DNA of 64,000 nt from Vitrella brassicaformis (Eukaryota; Sar; Vitrellaceae). The notes beneath the pieces were generated by a model. The model was given only the letters and a program-made list of their open reading frames with translations, was not told the origin of the DNA and searched no databases. The DNA is taken from assembly GCA_001179505.1 (NCBI GenBank), contig CDMY01000436.1:37805-101804 (forward strand), written 5' to 3'. Below are positions 50,802 to 61,231 of the stretch, piece by piece. How positions within the stretch are numbered: the first letter of the stretch is position 1; each line of letters starts with the position of its first letter. The translations under genes were made by a program, and so were the position numbers.

Positions 50802-52175
50802 ATGGTGCTGCACGTCATTGGTTTGGGCCTCGGTGACGAGAAGGACGTGACAATCAAGGGGCTGGAGAAGATCAAAGCCGCCGACTTCGTTTATCTCGAG
50901 ATCTACACGGCCGTCCTGGGCGTCAAGAAGGAAACGCTGGTCAGTTCATTGGAAAGAGATCGACGAACAGACCAACAGCCACCGTGCAATGACAGGTCTG
51001 ACGGCACCATGGCCTGTGTGATGTGTCAGGAAGCTTATTATGGCCAGCCCATCATCGAGGCGGACCGCACGTTGGTCGAGTCAGGCTGTGAGGAGATGCT
51101 GCAGCGGGCCAAGGAGCACCGTGTGGCGTTCCTCGTCGTCGGAGACCCTTTCTGGTGAGAGAGGAGCAGCCGAGTAGCGCTCTGATTTTGATTGCTGGTG
51201 TGTGGTGTGTGGTGTGTGGTGTGTGGTGTGTGGTGTGCAGTGCGACGACACACAGTGACCTGATGCTGCGGGCCAAGGAGATGGATGTCCGTGTGGACGT
51301 GGTCCATAATGCCTCGATCATGAATGCTGTGGGCATATGCGGCCTCCAGGTCAGACCCAGTCGATGAGCGGCACACGAATGACGAGCAGCGTTCGGCGCT
51401 GTTGCCCCCCTCTCCTCTCCCTCTCCCTCTGTGGCATGGCAGATGTATCGGTTCGGTGAGACTGTGTCGATTCCCTTCTTTGAGGACAGCTGGCGGCCCG
51501 AGAGCTTCTATGACAAGATGGTGGCCAACCAGCGGATGGGGCTGCACACCCTGTGCCTCCTCGACATCAAGGTCAAGGAGCAGACACTCCAAAACATGCT
51601 CAGGTGCGGGTGGCCGTCACACTCAAACGACTATATCTCGTCACCTCTTCTGTCAGGGGCAATCAGATCTTCGAGGCGCCAAGGTGGGCTGCAAGCAAGC
51701 CAGGCAGCCAGGAGGCACATGGGGAAATGTGTGTATGCCCGGCCGTACCTTCCTTGCTCCAGGTTCATGACGGTCAACCAGGCTGTCGATGAGATCCTGG
51801 AGGTGCATGAGAAGAGGCAGGAGCTGGCCCAGCCGGTGCGCGGATTTGGGCTTGCGAGGCTCGGCAGTGATTCGCAGATGATTGCTGCCGGTGGGTGCGA
51901 GGGAAAGCCATCGGGGCCTGCGCCGTGGAAGGCTGTCTGGTCTTGTGTGTGGTGTGGTGTGGCGTGCAGGCACCTTTGAAGAGCTGCGGACGTTTGATTT
52001 TGGAGGACCCCTTCACTCCCTGGTGGGCAGTGGGACATTCATGTGCCTCGTCTTTGTGCATGTGTGTCATTCATATGTGGTGTGTCAGGTGCTGTGCTGT
52101 CCTGATACTTCGTTGCATGAGCTTGAGATGCAGTTTTTTGACTTCTTTCGGACGCACCACTCGCTGGCGGGCTGA
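50802..52175 (+). CDS. DPH5: Diphthine synthase (diphthamide methyltransferase)
   Basis: Eight exons (50802-50939, 51030-51154, 51241-51349, 51443-51603, 51657-51683, 51763-51890, 51970-52022, 52089-52175) give 275 residues, the usual DPH5 length. The start [20 protein letters not shown] is the family N-terminus. The SAM-binding tetrapyrrole-methylase-type motifs are visible: [48 protein letters not shown], and [20 protein letters not shown]. The enzyme adds methyl groups to the modified histidine of elongation factor 2 during diphthamide synthesis in the cytosol. One exon is 27 nt. The intron before 51241 ends in a GTGTG pentanucleotide array. Confidence 0.96.
51197..51240 (+). repeat. Pentanucleotide-like GTGTG array forming a 3' splice site
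   Basis: Repeats of TGTGTGG run to TGTGCAG at 51240, the acceptor of DPH5 exon 3. Confidence 0.65.
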
Positions 52176-52504
52176 CTGAATCCGTTTCGTGATAAATCGT
52201 GCACTCGTGTATTTGGCGCGACACAAGTTCAATGAATCGTCTTCCATCCAACCTTCCATCCATCCATCCATCCATCCATGCATGCATCCATCGCGCAACT
52301 CATCCATATGAATGCAGGCAGCGATCCTCAGCCAGACAGCGGTAGTCAAGGTAGTAACTGACTGGATGAGTCATATGAGGAACTGACTGCGGCATATAAA
52401 ATGTAGACAACGATCTGGAATCCCCGTCTCTTCAACTCCTCCTCTCTATCTCTCTCTCAACAACAGCAGCAGCAGCAGCCTCTTATGCATCCTCCCTCCT
52501 CCCT
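52176..52504. other. Intergenic spacer and start of the 1-kb direct repeat
   Basis: This spacer lies between the DPH5 stop and the 3' end of kinase-like C. It holds CATC repeats at 52255-52280 and dispersed motif copy 7. A CAACAGCAGCAGC / TCCCTCCTCCC tract near 52460-52510 is shared with 56710-56775. Confidence 0.5.
52393..52417 (-). repeat. Dispersed motif copy 7
   Basis: On the - strand it reads CAGATCGTTGT then CTACATTTTATAT, downstream of kinase-like C and about 220 bp past the DPH5 stop. Confidence 0.6.
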
Positions 52505-53490
52505 CCCCTCTCTCTCAACTCAATCGCTCCTCAGCCTTCTTGCCCCCCCAACCTCCGAAGATGCGTGTGATGGCCCTGCCAATGCCTTCCGACCGCCCTG
52601 ATGTCGTCGGCCAGCTGCTCGGCGCCCTCCTTAATGTCGGTGACGAGAGCCCATGAGCGCATCGATCATGAGGTCTTGGTCTGCCGACCGGACCTCCCAC
52701 ATGGCGCGCCCATAGGCATCTACGTCACCCGACGGCTCCCAATACTCCCACTGCCCCGTCCAGTCGTTCTGCCGCCAGTGCGCCACCCGGTGCTGGTTGA
52801 TGGGACCAGCAGTCGGCACGATCCGGGCATGGCAGGCCTTGTACTCGGGTGCGGGCGGGAGGGGTGGCGGGTATGGGTGGTGGGCGGGGAGTGGGGCAGC
52901 GTGCACGGGCAGCGTGGCATGTACGGCGCCATTTGGACGGCTGGGGTGGCAGGGGGGCGCGTTTGGGGGGCGGGGCGTGTGGTGGCCTGGTGGTGGGTGC
53001 GTGCAGAGGGCCGGTGGGTGGACCGACGAGCGGCTGCGTGTCGTGGGCCTCGTGGTGGGTGCTGCCGTCACTTGCCAGAGGCTGCTGGGGTGCAGCGGCT
53101 CGGGGTTGCTGCTGGCGCTTGCATAGAAGAGACCCACAAATATAAAACGTAAGCAGCGATCTGACACAAACATCATGAGGACAATGTCTCAGAAGCTGCC
53201 GCCTTTTTTCTCACTTCAGCGGTTGGAGGCTCCTCCAGCACCTGCAGGGCCTCCAACAGCTCCTCCTCGATGTCCCTGAGGGTGCAGCGGTCGGCCATGT
53301 CCGGCTGCATCCCCCTGGCCGTCACCTGGCAGATGGTGTCCAGCCACTTCTTGGCAAAGTGCAGCTCAGATGACTCGAGGGGGAGGGTGTCAAGCGGGCT
53401 CTGGATCTGGCCGGGGCAGCAGAGGGGGCGGCCGTCCTCCCGAATCCAGCTCATGCCCGCCGCGACCCGGAGCTCTACCGCCTCGTCATC
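52440..53490. repeat. Long direct repeat, copy 1 (partner 56.7-57.74 kb)
   Basis: About 1 kb of near-identical sequence covers the WEYW domain, the Pro-rich linker, the motif-bearing intron and the end of the kinase-like exon. Differences are a few substitutions and small indels. The partner lies about 4.26 kb away in the same orientation. Confidence 0.75.
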
Positions 53491-54707
53491 GCACCAGATG
53501 GCCCACCCCCGGGTGACGGCATGAAAGATGCTCGCCACGCCATACACCGCCACCTTCTCGTCCACCCATATCTCCTCTCGGCCGTCGGGGTGCAGCAGCG
53601 GCACCCCCTTCTTGTGCAGGCCTCGTCGCACCTCCTGAAGGGCGTCCTTGAAGTCCTTGGGCCAGACCTTTAGGTCAGCGGCCGTGCCGGACTGCAGCAC
53701 CACGGTCTCGGGCGACAGGAACCATGGCGTCCCGCCGGGCCGCTGACGCTGAGCCGCCTGGGTGTCGGGTCCAGAGGGAGGAGGGCGCTGCGGGTCTTGG
53801 GGTCCACCGTGAGCATGTTGCCCAGGTCGATGCACGCCGTTGTCTGCCGGGAAGGGGTGGAGCGGCCCATTGCCGAAGAACATGTGCCGGGGCAGCATGA
53901 TGTTCCTGTAGAACCCATCCAGGAAAATCCGCCGCGTGACAGGGCTCCCTGGTGGGCCTGCGTGACCAGGAGAATCGCCTTGGTGATGACCCTTAGGTCC
54001 CCGCGGAGCCACTTCACCCCCTCCCCGAAGCTGCCGCTGCTGCGGAATCGCTCGGCCACCTTGCACGTTGAACAACTTGGTGTTCGCCTCCCCCTCCCAG
54101 CCAAACAGCTTATTCACCTCGACAAAGTTATCAGGGTCTGCAGCCAGTATGGGTACACACACACCCAAAGCACACAGAGCAGAGCACCAACAGAGGACAA
54201 TGACTGACAAATCCACACTCGTGCACGTGACCCCTTCTCCCTTATATACCCCACCCACTCACTGCCCTGATGTCTCATAACTATACTCTTGACGACTCAC
54301 TCACCGAGGAAGGGCATCGCTATGCACAGCAGCTCCTTCTTGGTGCCGTCGGTCTTCTGATAGCTGGCTGGGCTGTGGGGTTGGGTGTCGGCCGCGAGGA
54401 CCCGCAGGAATGGCGGCTGGCCGTCCATGTGCTGCATCTTGCTCTCCTCTATCTGCAGGCCTCGCACCTCATAGTCGTCGAAGGTGTCGTCCTCCTTCGA
54501 CACGCGCTTGACAGCGGCCGTGACGGGCGCGTCGTTGGCCTGCCGTAGGTCCCGTAGGTCCCCGACGAGGACGGGCTCACCCTTGCCCTTGCCCGCTGTG
54601 CGCTCGCCGTTGGTCAACTCTACGCACGGCCCGTCCCGGAAGAGGATGCAGGCTGAGGCTGGCATGGCTGCTGGTGCCCCTCGGCTGCTGCTGCCGTTGC
54701 TGCTCAT
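52505..54707 (-). pseudogene. Divergent kinase-like protein C, disrupted
   Basis: Exons: 54707-54305, 54137-53215 and about 53117-52505. Exon 1 starts MSSNGSSSRG and carries GKGKGEPVLVGDL and VTAAVKRV (the VAIK analogue), ending LLCIAMPFLG. Exon 2 carries EVNKLFGWEG, ITKAILLVTQAHQGALSRG, LDGFYRNIML (catalytic-loop analogue), CIDLGNML (DFG analogue) and TPWFLSPETVV. Exon 3 is Pro-rich and ends in the WEYW domain (WTGQWEYWEPSGD, MWEVRSADQDLM). The frame breaks near 54070, near 53935 (the 1-nt deletion shared with D), between HPFPADNG and CIDLG, and near 53740. A 4-nt insertion near 52662 truncates the tail. The copy looks dead unless the assembly is wrong. Confidence 0.65.
53139..53190 (-). repeat. 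Dispersed motif copy 8 with extended upstream block
   Basis: On the - strand it reads GACATTGTCCTCATGATG, TTTGTGT, CAGATCGCTGC, TTACGTTTTATAT. It lies inside the last intron of kinase-like C. Confidence 0.65.
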
Positions 54708-54879
54708 CGTCTGCTGCTGCTGTCTACTGCTTTGTGGCTGCTGAAGGGTGTCTGCTGCTGTGTGTCTGCTGCGGTGCTCAGGGCCGGTGGGTGGACCATT
54801 CTCCGAGAAGCTCCCCTTGTGGCCGCTTTCAAATCAGATGGCCGATGATGCTGAGAAGAGAAGAAGGGACCCTCACATA

Positions 54880-54903
54880 ATATAAAATGTAGGCAGCAAT
54901 CTG
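54880..54903 (-). repeat. Dispersed motif copy 9
   Basis: On the - strand it reads CAGATTGCTGC then CTACATTTTATAT, about 170 bp before the ATG of kinase-like C. It is preceded by CTTTTCCCTTCAG. Confidence 0.65.
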
Positions 54904-55195
54904 AAGGGAAAAGCAGACATCTCCCCCTGGTCCTCGTCTGGCAGCTCCTCCTCGATAGCGGCGGTGGTGGGATGGGGGTGTCGATGCGTCCTGCCTCCTT
55001 TTGCAGCGCGGCAGTTGGTGGGAGGGGCGGCGAGGGAGCGGCGCTGCTAATGCGGATGACCGTCACGGGGCTGCTCGCTTGGCTCTCCTTGCCGTCGTCC
55101 GCATCCTCATCGCTCTTCTCTTATCAAGCCGCTGTTTTCCTTAGATTGCTGACCTCCATTGCAGTGCGTGGCAATCAACAAGGGATGAGCCTTCG

Positions 55196-55220
55196 AATAT
55201 AAAACGTAGACAGCGATCTG
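55196..55220 (-). repeat. Dispersed motif copy 10
   Basis: On the - strand it reads CAGATCGCTGT then CTACGTTTTATAT, 317 bp upstream of copy 9. Confidence 0.65.
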
Positions 55221-55290
55221 AGACACAGCACAATCAAGCAAAGAAAGATGTGTCTCTCACTGGTCCTCACCTCCAGCGAGCCTTTTTGTG

Positions 55291-56699
55291 CAATGACCTG
55301 ACAGACACACACACAAACACCGCACCCTCACATGGAATGTGCATGCCTTCGTGCGCATTGCGTATGCGTGTTGGTCTCCCTCCCACACTCACCGCAAAGA
55401 GGTGAGCAAGCAGAGGCTGATGGGCGTCACAGCTGTCGGAGAGCGGGCTCACCCTGCACCGCCGGTGGGCATCTCCTTACCAACTCTGGTATCCATCGCT
55501 GCCCAGGGGGAGAGATCTGCGCAATTCGAAGGCTTGTAAAGATCCACACCAGCAGCACCGCATAGAACGCCCACCTGGTACCACTGTCTGAGGCACACAC
55601 AGACACACACAGCAGCCAGTGGATGACGGGACAGATGCCTTAATGTGTCGTGTGCGTGTTTCGATCTTGTGGAATGTGCACCAGATACCTGGCTGGATGG
55701 ATGGATGGACGGATGGATCACAACACGGTGACGGGGGACCACTCTTCTCCGTGTGAAAAAGCTCGACTGACTCTTTTCTTCGGCCACCTGGCTGCCCGCC
55801 GGCCACTCATACACATCCACCACACATGCGCACGCCATCATCCCTCTCTCTCTCTGCCAACCGAGTAAGAGCTGCAGCCAAACAAACACGTGGTTATGAG
55901 ACGGACAAACACACACATCCGCACACCAGCAGCCATATATCCGCACATGTGTATGTAATTGTGGGTGGTCAGATTGCAGACAAGGATGCACACGTAGGTG
56001 GATGGATGGGCAGAGTGAAAAAATCGACGCTCTCTGTTGGCCCCCTGCCACCGTCTCTTCTCTCTGCCAAGTGTGAGTTCCAGCCGGTTGAAAAAACACC
56101 CCAAATGCAACACACCACACCGGACAGCAGCAGGCCAGACTCAGATCTCATGCGGCACACCGCAGGGAAAGTCGTCCACCATACAAGAAATAGATGCATG
56201 GTGGGACCAGAACACGCGCTCTCTCGCTCTCTTGCATGCATTATTGAAAAATCGCAGCACGGCACAGCCAGCCAGCCAGCCAGCCCATGACAGACACGCG
56301 CACACCAGAACCACAGCAGAGGGAGGGGTCGTCCACCATACTAAAATAGCATGCATCCGACACACACACGGCCGCCACCATGCCCAGCCCACGAAGACTT
56401 CAATCACAAGCAGCTTAGCTGCACGACAAAAATACTGCACACGCACACACACACACACGGCCAGACAGGTGCAGCCAGACCAGCTATGTACAAGTGAGTG
56501 GTGTTTTTGTTTTGGCTTTCTCCCCTGCTGCCTCGGTGACGACAAACGAAAAGGGCAGCCACGCGCCTCCCCGCTCCCCACACAAAACACGAAGCTGGCG
56601 GCAACTGTACATGCCAGCGAAATCGTCTCTCTCCCCCTCTCTGTCTGTCTGTCTGTCTGTCTGTGTGTGTGTCTGGCGGGCCCGTCTCTCCAGCTCCTC
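55291..56699. other. Spacer between kinase-like C and the following fragment
   Basis: Nothing supported as a gene lies here. It holds CATC repeats (55695-55720), (CA)n tracts and CAGC repeats near 56262-56285. Open frames seen here are repeat-driven. Confidence 0.5.
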
Positions 56700-57740
56700 C
56701 TCTCTCTCTCTCTCGCGGCAACAGCAACAGCAGCAGCAGCCTCCTCTTATGCATCCTCCCTCCTCCCTCCCCTCTCTCTCAACTCAATCGCTCCTCAGCC
56801 TTCTTCCCCGCCCAGCCTCTGAAGATGCGTGTGATGGCCCTGCCAATGCCTTCCGACCGCCCTGATGTCGTCGGCCAGCTGCTCGGCGCCCTCCTTATGT
56901 CGGTGACGAGAGCCCATGAGCGCATCATGAGGTCTTGGTCTGCCGACCGGACCTCCCACATGGCGCGCCCATAGGCATCAACGTCACCCGACGGCTCCCA
57001 GTACTCCCACTGCCCTGTCCAGTCGTTCTGCCGCCAGTGTGCCACCCTGTGCTGGTTGATGGGGCCAGTCGGCACGAGGAGGGCATGACAGGCCTTGTAC
57101 TCGGGTGCGGGCGGGAGGGGTGGCGGGTACATGTATGGGTGGTGGACGGGGAGTGGGGCAGCGTGCACGGGCAGCGGTGGCATGTACGGCGGCACTTGGA
57201 CGGCTGGGATGGCAGCGGGGGCGGGTTTGGGGGGCGGGGCGTGTGGTGGCCTGGTAGTGGGTGCGTGCAGAGTGTCGGTGGGTGTTCTGACGCGCGGCTG
57301 CTCGTCGTGGGCCTCGTGATGGGTGCTGCCGTCACTTGCCAGAGGCTGCTGGGGAGCAGCGGCTCGGGGTTGCTGCTGGCGCTTGCATAGAAGAGACCCA
57401 CAAATATAAAACGTAAGCAGCGATCTGACACAAACATCATGAGGACAATGTCTCAGAAGCTGTCGCCTTTTTTGTCACTTCAGCGGTTGGAGACTCTTCC
57501 AGCACCTGCAGGGCCTCGAACAGCTCCTCCTCGATGTCCCTGAGGGTGCAGCGGTCGGCCATGTCCGGCTGCATCCCCCTGGCCGTCACCTGGCAGATGG
57601 TGTCCAGCCACTTCTTGGCAAAGTGCAGGTCAGGTGACTCGAGGGGGAGGGTGTCAAGCGGGCTCTGGATCTGGCCGGGGCCGCAGAGGGGGCGGCCGTC
57701 CGTCCGAATCTAGCGCAGGCCCGCCGCGACCCGGAGCTCT
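56700..57740. repeat. Long direct repeat, copy 2 (partner 52.44-53.49 kb)
   Basis: This is the second copy of the 1-kb repeat. It stops matching at about 57761 in the middle of the kinase-like exon, where the sequence jumps to a linker fragment at GGGCCGGTGGGTG. Confidence 0.75.
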
Positions 57741-57762
57741 ACCGCCTCGTCATCGCACCAGA
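56779..57762 (-). pseudogene. Kinase-like C-terminal fragment (tail helix plus WEYW domain)
   Basis: This holds only the end of the kinase-like exon (KKWLDTICQVTARGMQPDMA and the EEELFEALQVLEE helix), the motif-bearing intron and the terminal exon. It reads PPYMPPLPVHAAPLPVHHPY, WTGQWEYWEPSGD and MMRSWALVTD. It lacks the 4-nt insertion of copy C but carries a later 1-nt change (ATAAGG against ATTAAGG) that shifts the last 50 residues. No kinase core is attached, so it cannot be a complete gene. Confidence 0.65.
57402..57450 (-). repeat. Dispersed motif copy 11 with extended upstream block
   Basis: It is identical to copy 8 over the GACATTGTCCTCATGATG and CAGATCGCTGC/TTACGTTTTATAT parts, as expected for the 1-kb duplicate. 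Confidence 0.65.
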
Positions 57763-57860
57763 GGGCCGGTGGGTGTCCTGACGCGCGGCTGCTCGTCGTG
57801 GGCCTCGTGGTGGGTGTTGCTGCCGCTTGGCAGAGGCTGCTGGGGTGCGGTTGGTGAGCC
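57763..57860 (-). pseudogene. Linker fragment of the kinase-like family
   Basis: A 100-bp remnant reads APQQPLPSGSNTHHEAHDEQ then PRVRTPTGP on the - strand. It is the Pro-rich linker before the WEYW domain, joined directly to the truncated kinase-like exon. Confidence 0.5.
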
Positions 57861-59459
57861 GTGGATAGATGGTAGATGTGGCGGCGTAAGGTATGGCACG
57901 ATGGCGGGCTGTGAGAGCGACGGATGGCTTCGTTGGTACTTACATAGATAGCGGCTGAAGACAAGTACAACAGATCCATACACAGGAATGCTCAAGTACA
58001 CACACAGGTGGCGGCTGGTCGTGCGTACCTTTGTTGTGTCAGGGAGGAGGCCGGCCACCTTCCCTTATTGTTGTTGCGGTGGCCCATCGCACCACAGAAC
58101 AGCTGACATCGAGGTACATACTTGCCGCCAGCCACCCGCCTTCGTGGCCAGCAGGACTGCAGCAGACACAACACACATAACACACACACATCCATCCACA
58201 CATGCGCACATGCATCGTCTGGCACTCGCACACACACGCGTAGTCAGACGTATGGGTCTGTGGGGGGGTCGTTCGGTGAGTGGTAATGATACTACGTACT
58301 ATGTCGGCTTCCTTACACTGACGGTGAACGAGCAGCAGAGAAGGAGTCAGGATGTGCGCGAGAGCATTCATCGCATCTATGTATGTGGTTGGTCGGTCGG
58401 TCATTCGTGTGCGCACCTGGTCTGTATGTCGCGCAAGCAGAGGGCCGTGTCACATACATGTTTGTGTCGGGCTGCCTTGGGGTGGGGGGCGGTGGTGGCA
58501 CTGCAGATTGCTGAAAGACGACAGGCGACAGACAGACAGACAGACCGACTGAATGTTTGTGGGGTGCGCCTCGAGTATGGCGTGGTCTATACTTTTTGTG
58601 GGGTGGGCCTCGACTGAGTTTGTGTGGTGTACACACCTTATCAGTATAGACCAAAACGAGGGGGCAGGGGGCGTGGCGGTGTGTTTGGTGGCTTGGCGGT
58701 GAATAGTTGGCTTCGTTGCGCAGTAACCATAACGGCTTAAGTGGCTTCGTTGTTTAGTCAGCCGGATAAGAAGTGAACAAGCGACACTCAGATGATCGCG
58801 TAGAGTGACGAGGGGTGGACTGACTGGCTGACATCTCACCTTGGATGAGTAGATTGCGGGCTCGGCGCACGTGTTCCGGATGACATTTATCCTGAATATG
58901 GTGGCTTCCTGACACACAGCACGCAGACACGCACAGATGTGCCCATCGGTCGGGTGCACAGACGTAGCAGAGCTGTGTCCGCACCTTATATATTCATAGA
59001 TAGGGCTTGAAAACGAAGGGGCAAGGAAGAATGCTAGGGGGCAGCGATGTGCGCGTGTGTGCCTTCGTCAGGCATCAGCTGACAGTGGGTCTGCTGACAT
59101 CTATCTCACCTTTTGATGAATGGAGTCGGCCCCTCAGCACGTGGGTAGAGGTGGGATTGCGCGTGACACCGAGAGACGCCTGCACATATATGTCAGCACC
59201 ACCCACATCAAATCCCTCCATAAGATCGCTCTTCCCTTGCCAGGCCCTGATGCATTTACCAATCTGGGATCGGTGGAAGTGACGGCAAGGGGGTCTTGGA
59301 TGGTCAATTGAGTCCCGCGCTCGACACCGTCATGACCACGAGTGACTTGGCCACCCGGCCCATCTCGCGATGCAGAGGCTGTCTTGACAAGCAGCTGGCA
59401 GGGCCGCCGACTTCGCTTCTTGTCGGCCATCTCGCCACTCGCATCATCGCCACTTGGGA
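57861..59459. other. Spacer with no supported gene
   Basis: No exon chain is convincing. It contains (CA)n and (CAGA)n tracts, and a perfect 10-bp inverted repeat TGGTCTATAC at 58583-58592 with GTATAGACCA at 58644-58653. Confidence 0.45.
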
Positions 59460-59660
59460 GTGTGGGATGGCAGCGGGGGCGGGTTTGGGGGGCGGGTCGT
59501 GTTGTGGCCTGGTGGTGGGTGCGTGCAGAGGGCCGGTGGGTGTCCTGACGCGCGGCTGCTTGTCATGGGCCTCGTGGTGGGTGTTGCTGCCGCTGAGCAG
59601 AGGCTGCTGGGGTGCAGCAGGCTCCTCCAGCAGCCTGAGAGCCTCGAACAGCAACAGCAG
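59460..59660 (-). pseudogene. Second linker fragment of the kinase-like family
   Basis: The - strand reads SGSNTHHEAHDKQPRVRTP, LHAPTTRPQH and PPKPAPAAIP, parallel to the linker of the 56.8 kb fragment. A tail-helix remnant (LLFEALRLLEEP) precedes it in - orientation. Both edges coincide with GGGCCGGTGGGTG (59530-59542 internally, 59660-59672 at the edge). Confidence 0.5.
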
Positions 59661-59758
59661 GGCCGGTGGGTGGACCATTCTCCGAGAAGGCTCCCCTTGT
59701 GGCCGCTTTCAAATCAGATGGCCGATGATGCTGAGAAGAGAAGAAGGGACCCTCACAT

Positions 59759-59783
59759 AATACAAAATGTAGGCAGCAATCTG
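59759..59783 (-). repeat. Dispersed motif copy 12
   Basis: The - strand reads CAGATTGCTGC then CTACATTTTGTAT, the duplicate of copy 9 with one substitution. Confidence 0.6.
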
Positions 59784-60076
59784 AAGGGAAAAGCAGACAT
59801 CTCCCCCTGGTCCTCGTCTGGCAGCTCCTCCTCGATAGCGGCGGTGGTGGGATGGGGGTGTCGATGCGTCCTGCCTCCTTTTGCAGCGCGGCAGTTGGTG
59901 GGAGGGGCGGCGAGGGAGCGGCGCTGCTAATGCGGATGACCGTCACGGGGCTGCTCGCTTGGCTCTCCTTGCCGTCGTCCGCATCCTCATCGCTCTTCTC
60001 TTATCAAGCCGCTGTTTTCCTTAGATTGCTGACCTCCATTGCATTGCGTGGCAATCAACAAGGGATGGGCCTTCGA

Positions 60077-60100
60077 ATATGAAACGTAGACAGCGATCTG
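60077..60100 (-). repeat. Dispersed motif copy 13
   Basis: The - strand reads CAGATCGCTGT then CTACGTTTCATAT, the duplicate of copy 10 with one substitution. Confidence 0.6.
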
Positions 60101-60151
60101 AGACAGAGCACGATCAAGCAAAGAAAGATGTGTCTCTCACTGGTCCTCACC

Positions 60152-61094
60152 TCCAGCAAGCCTTTTTGTGCAATGGTCTTGTGGTCGAATGGGATGAGGG
60201 CGCTGCGGGTCTTGGGGTCCACCGTGAGCATGTTGCCCAGGTCGATGGCCCTCACGCCGTTGTCTGCCGGGAAGGGGTGGAGCGGCCCATTGCCGAAGAA
60301 CATGTGCCGGGGCAGCATGATGTTCCTGTAGAACCCATCCAGGAAAATCCGCCGCGTGACAGGGCTCCCTGGTGGGCCTGCGTGACCAGGAGAAGGGCCT
60401 TGGTGATGACCCTTAGGTCCCCGCGAAGCCGCTCCACCCCCTCCTCGAAGCTGCCGCTGCTGCGGAATCGCTCGGCCGCCTTGAGCAGGTTGAATGAGTC
60501 GGCGTCCGCCTCGCCGTCCCACCCAAACAGCTTATTCACCTCGATAAAGCTATCAGGGTCTGCAGCCAGTATGGGTACACACACACACAGAGAGAACAAT
60601 GACTGACAAGTCCGCAGTGAGTCTGTCTCTCATATGTCCAACTCACCCACTCACTGCTCTGATCCCTCATATACTGTATATAATCTCGACGACTCACCGA
60701 GGAAGGGCATCGCTATGCACAGCAACTTCTTCTTGGTGCCGTCGCTCTTGTGGTGGCTGGCTGGGCTGTGAGGGTGGGCGTCGGCTGTGAGCACCGGGAG
60801 GAATGGCGGCTGGCCGTCCATCTGCCGCATCTTGCCCTCCTCTATCTGCAGCCCTCGCACCTCATAGTCGTCGAAGGTGACGTCCTCCTCCGGCGACACG
60901 CGCTTGACGGCGGCCGTGACGGGCGCGTCGTTGGCCTTCCGTAGGGCGCCGAGGAGGACGGCCTCACCCTTGCCCTTGCCCGCTGTGCGCTCGCCGTTGG
61001 TGAGCTCTACGCAGTGGCCGTCCTTGAAGAGGATGCAGGCTGAGGCTGGCATGGCTGATGGTGCTCCTCGGCTGCTGCTGTTGCTGCTGCTCAA
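60152..61094 (-). pseudogene. Divergent kinase-like protein D, truncated
   Basis: Exon 1 is 61094-60698 (start MSSSNSSSRG, GKGKGEAVLL, VTAAVKRVSP, LLCIAMPFLG). Exon 2 is 60559-60152 (IEVNKLFGWDG, ITKALLLVTQAHQGALSRG, LDGFYRNIML, RAIDLGNML, KTRSALIPFD). Exon 2 carries the same 1-nt deletion in the catalytic-loop analogue as copy C. It ends early at GLLE with a GTGAGG donor; the APE analogue and C-terminal domain are missing. The DNA then passes into the 520-bp repeat. Exon 1 itself is intact. An expressed short product cannot be ruled out. Confidence 0.6.
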
Positions 61095-61231
61095 CTGCTT
61101 GCAGCTTCCAACGAGTGTTTGCTGCTGAGGGGTGTGGGTAGCCGCCGTGGCTGCAGTTGATAGAGGTCCGTCGACACACGTTAGTATGCTGCTGCAGGTA
61201 CATCTCTCCGCTCAGAGTCAAATCACCCACA

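Larger units (their letters stand above)
54770..55290. repeat. Direct repeat, copy 1 (partner 59.65-60.17 kb)
   Basis: About 520 bp of near-identical sequence, including two dispersed motif copies, lies upstream of kinase-like C. It matches 59650-60175 with only a few substitutions, then diverges abruptly after TTTTTGTGCAATG. Confidence 0.75.
59650..60175. repeat. Direct repeat, copy 2 (partner 54.77-55.29 kb)
   Basis: About 520 bp match the upstream region of kinase-like C almost base for base. Here the repeat is fused to the kinase-like D exon at about 60175. Confidence 0.75.

Noticed and set aside
53173-54258. A 361-codon - strand open frame as an intact kinase-like gene C.
   Set aside because: The frame passes through segments that align to the family only after several frame changes, and its first 80 codons read through the intron.
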